Notes under the pieces: model-generated
Told to the model about the DNA's origin: nothing
What the model saw: only the letters and a program-made list of their open reading frames with translations
Database searches by the model: none
Part shown: piece after piece, positions 4,434-7,860 of the stretch
Layout: every line of letters starts with the position of its first letter
How positions within the stretch are numbered: the first letter of the stretch is position 1
NCBI GenBank assembly: GCA_031282935.1
Contig: JAITCS010000156.1
Coordinates: 1-7,860, forward strand
Length of the DNA stretch: 7,860 nucleotides
Source of the DNA: Cellulomonadaceae bacterium
GTDB lineage: Bacteria > Actinomycetota > Actinomycetes > Actinomycetales > Cellulomonadaceae
Direction of reading: 5' to 3'
Program-made: the position numbers and the translations under genes

Positions 4434-7400
4434 TTATTCAATCAGCGCGACTTGGATGGGTTGCACGGTGCCCTCGGAAACCAGCCAGCCTCGGCCGGGG
4501 ATCGGCGGGTCGTGCGGGGGCGGGAGTTCGGCGGCGAACACTTCACCGCTGTTCCGGTCGCTCGGTTGCAGCACCACGCCGTTCCGCTTGGTGCGCAGGT
4601 GCCCGATGAGGCCGCGTTGCGAGATGGTGGCGTGGAAGGTGGTGGTGGCACCCATTATGACGGTGTGGCCGAACTGGCCGAGGTCGGCGAGGCGGTCAAG
4701 TTGCGGGCCGTACAAGGTGGCGAGCAGGTCAAGGTCGTCAATTACCAGCACCTCCGGCGGGTTCGCATGTAGGTTAGCAAGTTCACTTGCGAAGGTGGGG
4801 GCGGTTGGGTGTAGGCGGCGCGCGCCTACAAGGGCTGCCAGGTTTGCTAGTTTTTCTCCGACGACGACGATGCTGGGATGGTCTTTTCGCGACGCTGTAA
4901 CGCGGCGTTCCTCGGTGCTCATAATCGGGTGGGCGACGCCAAGCGCCGTCGCGTGTTCCCCGCCGCCGAGGGGCGTGAGCGGCAAAACGCCGTCTGCCGT
5001 TTCCCACTCCGCGCCCACTGCCGCTCTCCGGTCCGCGTACTCTGCCGCCTGATTTACTGAGTGGAGGTGGGCGAGCAGGAGGGTGAGCAGTGCCGTGGTG
5101 CGACCGCTGCCGCGCGGGCCGACCACTAGCGCGCCGCCCGATAGGTCAAGCTGCAGCGGCTGAGCTTGGTCACCCCCGAGCCCGACCGCTTCGGCTGGCA
5201 TATAAGAGCCAGCCAGGTGTTCGGGCAGTTCGAGCAACCGTAGCGGCGAGTGGTCGAATGTGGGCACATTCTCCGAGCGATAGGCTTGGCTTGTAAGGTG
5301 GCCTTGGGTTGTGCGAGACCCCACCGCTCCGCGCAAGTCCGCCTGGTCGGTTGGTTCCGAGAGGCGGACGCGCGGGAATCCGTCCGTTAACCCCTGGGTT
5401 TCGGGGAGGGCGACTTGGGCCAGCGCTTGGTCACCAGCGCAGAGCCATACGCCCCGGCCCGGGCAACGCCCAGAGCCAGCAAAACAGGTCGGGGCACCGA
5501 GCAGCAAATCATCGTTGCGGTCACCGGAGAGCAGCACGAGCCGCGCGGTGAGGCGCCCCGCCAGCCCGCCACAACTAGCCTGAGCAGCGGAAACAGCCAA
5601 GGGCACGCGCAGCGGGAGCGTTGCGAGTGGGTCAGCGCCGAGGTCTTGGAATCGGGAGCGCCACTGTTCCACTTGGTCAATCAGCAGCAGCGTTTGGGCC
5701 CCAAAGGAGTTGGCACGGCTCAGTAGCCTGCCCGCGCGAGCCAAATCCGATATAGGAACCTGAGTGCCGAAATTTGGGTGCCGCAGCAGGGCGCGATAAT
5801 CGGGCGGCAACTCTCCCAGCAAGTGGACTTGCCACCCCTGCGCGAGCGCCAAGGCGGCCAGCGCAGCGAGGGCGGTGGAGCGCCCCGTGCGTGCGGGACC
5901 GATGATCCCGAGCGGCCCAGCGGTGGGTTGCCACGCGATTCTTGCTTGGGCCTGCTGCTCGGGGTAGTCGGCCACAGCAAACTCGAAACCGGATTGTTGG
6001 CCGCCCTCGAAAGCCGAAGCAGACGGTGACGGCTGAAAGCGTGCTAACTCGGCGGCAGAAATTCGCTTGGGGAGTGCGGGTTGCCAGGGTGCTTTGCCTG
6101 CTTTGGTGCCAGCGTATTTGGCGCGTAGCTCGCGCACCATCTTGTCCGGGGCTGATTCCGGCGGTTCAGGCGAACTTGAAGGCGGGGCATCGGTTGGATG
6201 ATGTCCGCTGGGAGGGCCTTGCAGCCCGCTGGGCGCCTGCTGAAGCTCGCCGGGCGTGAGCTGCAGCCCGCTGGGAGGGCCTTGCTGCCCGCTGGGCGTA
6301 GGCTGCAACCCGCTGGGCATGAGCTGCTGTCCGTTTGGGCCTGTCTGTGGGGAGAACACTCGGCGCGCGGTGGCCAAGCCAGTGAAACTATGGCACCGAT
6401 ACACAGTCTGGGGCGCGGTGGCAGCGGCGTCGGCGTAAGCGCTTTGGAAGGGCAAGGGAGGCGCGGAACCGAGTTTGAGCACCGCCCGCCCGGCGACTCT
6501 GGGCAGAGTCGCAGCAGTTGGGGCGTCCAAAAGGTCAAGGGAGTCGGCGCTATCAACCACCCGCAAAGCGATCCGGGCTGAAACGTTGGCGCGCACCTCC
6601 GCGCTGATGGTGCCGCCGATTCGTTGCGTGGCCAGCACGAGGTGGACGCCCAAGGAGCGCCCTTGCGCCGCCACCCGAACCAGTTGCTCAATGGCGTCGG
6701 GGAGTTCCTCGGTGAGCGCCCGAAACTCGTCCAACACCACAACCAATCGAGGTATCGTACCCGCTGGTAACCCTGCGATATCCGATACTTGATGTTGCGC
6801 TAACAAGGTTTTGCGGCGGCGTAATTCTGCGCGTAATCCTGCAATAGCCCGAGTTGCTAAATTGTCATCTAAATCTGTCACCGTGCCAACCACATGCGGT
6901 AATTGTGCGCAATTACCAAAACTTGCACCGCCTTTAAAATCAATGAGCACAAAGTTCAATTCTGTCGGACTTTTAAGGTGCGCCAACGCAAAAACCAATG
7001 CTCGCAGTAATTCTGACTTCCCAGAACCTGTAGTGCCAGCAATGAGTAAGTGCGGCCCATCGTGCAACAAATCGAAATGAACCGCCCCGCCGCTGCCTAC
7101 CCCAATCGGAACCAGCCAAGAATCTGAGCCGGAATCCGCGTTTCCGGGCGGGCTAACCGCAAGCAGCTCGCTAAAGGGCACCACCTCAGGTAAAGCGTTT
7201 TCGCCATTTGCAAGCCCTCCGACAATGGCAGGCCACGCCAGGGAGCGCCCATTCCAGTTGAGTTTTGCTAATTCACGAGCCATGTTTTCAGCCCGAAAAT
7301 GCATCTTTTTATCGCGCCTAGAAATAGAAGGTTGGCAAATTATTGTGATATCGCTCGAAACGGGTTGCTTCTTGCTATCCGTGATTATTAGTGATGTTGG

Positions 7401-7860
7401 GCGCTCGGTTACTGGGTTATCGAACCACCGCAACCACCCCCACCTAGCGCGCTGGCTGCCCGCAACTGTCACAGCCGCCCCTCGCGCCGCCAGACAGAGG
7501 GCTAGGCGGATCGCTTTTGCCTGCGGCACTGATGTTTCACGTGAAACCCTGGCGAGCGCCGCGCGCAGGCCGCGCCAAATCGGTTCCGAATCGCCCAAAA
7601 GCTCGCCGCCGAGCCTTGCGTCGCTCAGAGTCCCGTTGCTCAAAGTCACGTTGCTCTGAGTGGAACCGGCGAGGGCCAGACCGCCCAAGGCACCGCCGGT
7701 AATTCCGCTTGCAAAACCCGGCGCCCGCAACGCGCCAAACCGCTCAATCAGCAACTTCCACTCGAAATCTGGCATGGAACCGGCCGCCCGCGCCGCCCCC
7801 GCTAGCATCTGAAAATCGCCCCGAGAACCGGGCTGCATCCGAGATCGGAGCGAAACCCCG
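4434..7860 (-). CDS. EccC-like FtsK/SpoIIIE ATPase with three ATPase modules (5' partial)
   Basis: Motor ATPase of the type VII (ESX/WXG100) secretion family or of the related orphan actinobacterial FtsK/SpoIIIE proteins. Numbering from ATG 7838 (1134 residues): module 1 has Walker A GTTGSGKS (268-275), DFKGG (300-304), Walker B VVVLDEF (366-372, catalytic Glu371) and ATQR (403-406), all intact. Module 2 has GPARTGRST (647-655) and LLLIDQ (717-722). Module 3 has GPRGSGRTT (907-915) and VLVIDDLD (1030-1037). Modules 2 and 3 carry Arg for the P-loop Lys and lack the catalytic Glu, so only module 1 looks able to hydrolyse ATP normally. A Pro/Ser/Gly/Gln repeat linker (497-545) joins modules 1 and 2. 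The frame is open past ATG 7838 to the window edge, so the start, any FHA domain and the membrane anchors are probably outside. The stop is TAA at 4436-4434. No WXG100 substrate or other ecc gene is visible, so the secretion role is inferred. Confidence 0.92.
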   Translation of the reverse strand, partial: GVSLRSRMQPGSRGDFQMLAGAARAAGSMPDFEWKLLIERFGALRAPGFASGITGGALGGLALAGSTQSNVTLSNGTLSDARLGGELLGDSEPIWRGLRAALARVSRETSVPQAKAIRLALCLAARGAAVTVAGSQRARWGWLRWFDNPVTERPTSLIITDSKKQPVSSDITIICQPSISRRDKKMHFRAENMARELAKLNWNGRSLAWPAIVGGLANGENALPEVVPFSELLAVSPPGNADSGSDSWLVPIGVGSGGAVHFDLLHDGPHLLIAGTTGSGKSELLRALVFALAHLKSPTELNFVLIDFKGGASFGNCAQLPHVVGTVTDLDDNLATRAIAGLRAELRRRKTLLAQHQVSDIAGLPAGTIPRLVVVLDEFRALTEELPDAIEQLVRVAAQGRSLGVHLVLATQRIGGTISAEVRANVSARIALRVVDSADSLDLLDAPTAATLPRVAGRAVLKLGSAPPLPFQSAYADAAATAPQTVYRCHSFTGLATARRVFSPQTGPNGQQLMPSGLQPTPSGQQGPPSGLQLTPGELQQAPSGLQGPPSGHHPTDAPPSSSPEPPESAPDKMVRELRAKYAGTKAGKAPWQPALPKRISAAELARFQPSPSASAFEGGQQSGFEFAVADYPEQQAQARIAWQPTAGPLGIIGPARTGRSTALAALAALALAQGWQVHLLGELPPDYRALLRHPNFGTQVPISDLARAGRLLSRANSFGAQTLLLIDQVEQWRSRFQDLGADPLATLPLRVPLAVSAAQASCGGLAGRLTARLVLLSGDRNDDLLLGAPTCFAGSGRCPGRGVWLCAGDQALAQVALPETQGLTDGFPRVRLSEPTDQADLRGAVGSRTTQGHLTSQAYRSENVPTFDHSPLRLLELPEHLAGSYMPAEAVGLGGDQAQPLQLDLSGGALVVGPRGSGRTTALLTLLLAHLHSVNQAAEYADRRAAVGAEWETADGVLPLTPLGGGEHATALGVAHPIMSTEERRVTASRKDHPSIVVVGEKLANLAALVGARRLHPTAPTFASELANLHANPPEVLVIDDLDLLATLYGPQLDRLADLGQFGHTVIMGATTTFHATISQRGLIGHLRTKRNGVVLQPSDRNSGEVFAAELPPPHDPPIPGRGWLVSEGTVQPIQVALIE
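6205..6351. repeat. Seven-unit 21-bp in-frame minisatellite
   Basis: Units begin at 6205, 6226, 6247, 6268, 6289, 6310 and 6331, exactly 21 bp apart. Most start with CCGCTGGG on the plus strand; the third and seventh are degenerate. Each unit encodes seven residues of the EccC-like linker, such as MPSGLQP, TPSGQQG, PPSGLQL and APSGLQG. Units 1-3 resemble units 4-6 in order, so a 63-bp block appears to have been duplicated. Copy-number change would preserve the reading frame. Confidence 0.9.
7533..7548. promoter_or_regulatory. parS: parS (ParB-binding centromere site) within a coding region
   Basis: TGTTTCACGTGAAACC matches the bacterial chromosomal parS consensus TGTTTCACGTGAAACA at 15 of 16 bases and contains the full 14-bp palindromic core GTTTCACGTGAAAC (7534-7547). 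ParB loads here as a CTP-dependent clamp to organise the origin region and recruit SMC for segregation. The site lies inside the EccC-like gene and encodes Val98-Ser-Arg-Glu-Thr102 with codons GTT, TCA, CGT, GAA and ACA, all ending in A or T, which is unusual for the GC-rich neighbouring codons and suggests selection on the DNA. Binding has not been shown. Confidence 0.85.
7613..7657. repeat. Three imperfect 15-bp tandem units
   Basis: Units at 7613-7627, 7628-7642 and 7643-7657 share a core related to CGTTGCTC; the last two agree at 12 of 15 bases. On the minus strand they encode SNVTL, SNGTL and SDARL, a five-residue repeat in the N-terminal part of the EccC-like protein ahead of the first ATPase module. 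The degree of divergence makes the first unit uncertain. Confidence 0.55.

Noticed and set aside
7225..7659. Plus-strand 144-residue frame with hydrophobic stretches near the right edge
   Set aside because: It lies wholly within the EccC-like gene on the other strand, has no recognisable domain, and its hydrophobic look follows from the GC-poor patch. The FHVKP it contains is the usual by-product of translating parS.

Overview
The window looks like a chromosomal segment of a high-GC actinomycete (Actinomycetota). It encodes a mycothiol-dependent amidase (Mca), a WhiB1 iron-sulfur regulator, a PdtaS-type sensor kinase, an Rv1086-type short-chain cis-prenyltransferase and a DUF2505 protein, all characteristic of that phylum. 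I cannot name the genus. No RNA genes, IS elements, CRISPR arrays or phage genes are visible.

Layout. (1) 1-1014 (+): mca, whose true start lies beyond the left edge. (2) 1015-1159: a gap with about five imperfect 25-bp direct repeats, a 14-bp palindrome and a promoter -10 box placed exactly for leaderless expression of the next gene. (3) 1160-1930 (+): uppS-like (2Z,6E)-farnesyl diphosphate synthase. (4) 1943-2470 (-): DUF2505 protein, convergent with uppS. (5) 2471-2497: a 27-bp divergent promoter region in which both genes appear leaderless. (6) 2498-3985 (+): pdtaS. (7) 4003-4251 (-): whiB1, convergent with pdtaS. (8) 4252-4433: whiB1 leader and promoter region with a 15-bp palindrome. 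(9) 4434 to right edge (-): a three-module FtsK/SpoIIIE ATPase of the EccC type, N-terminus beyond the window.

Synteny as I recall it supports the calls. In Mycobacterium tuberculosis mca (Rv1082) lies a few genes from Rv1086, and whiB1 (Rv3219) is adjacent to pdtaS (Rv3220c). Here these two conserved neighbourhoods are joined in under 5 kb. Functionally the window combines thiol detoxification, isoprenoid precursor supply, signal transduction through an ANTAR-type two-component pathway, a nitric-oxide-sensitive transcription factor and a type VII-like secretion motor.

The most striking non-gene signal is a near-perfect ParB-binding parS site inside the coding region of the EccC-like ATPase, which suggests the window is origin-proximal. 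Other notable signals are an in-frame array of seven 21-bp repeats in the same gene, the 25-bp intergenic repeats before uppS, GC-poor patches inside otherwise GC-rich genes, and a shared pattern of -10 box, six bases, start codon at three genes. I do not see a complete undescribed system here.
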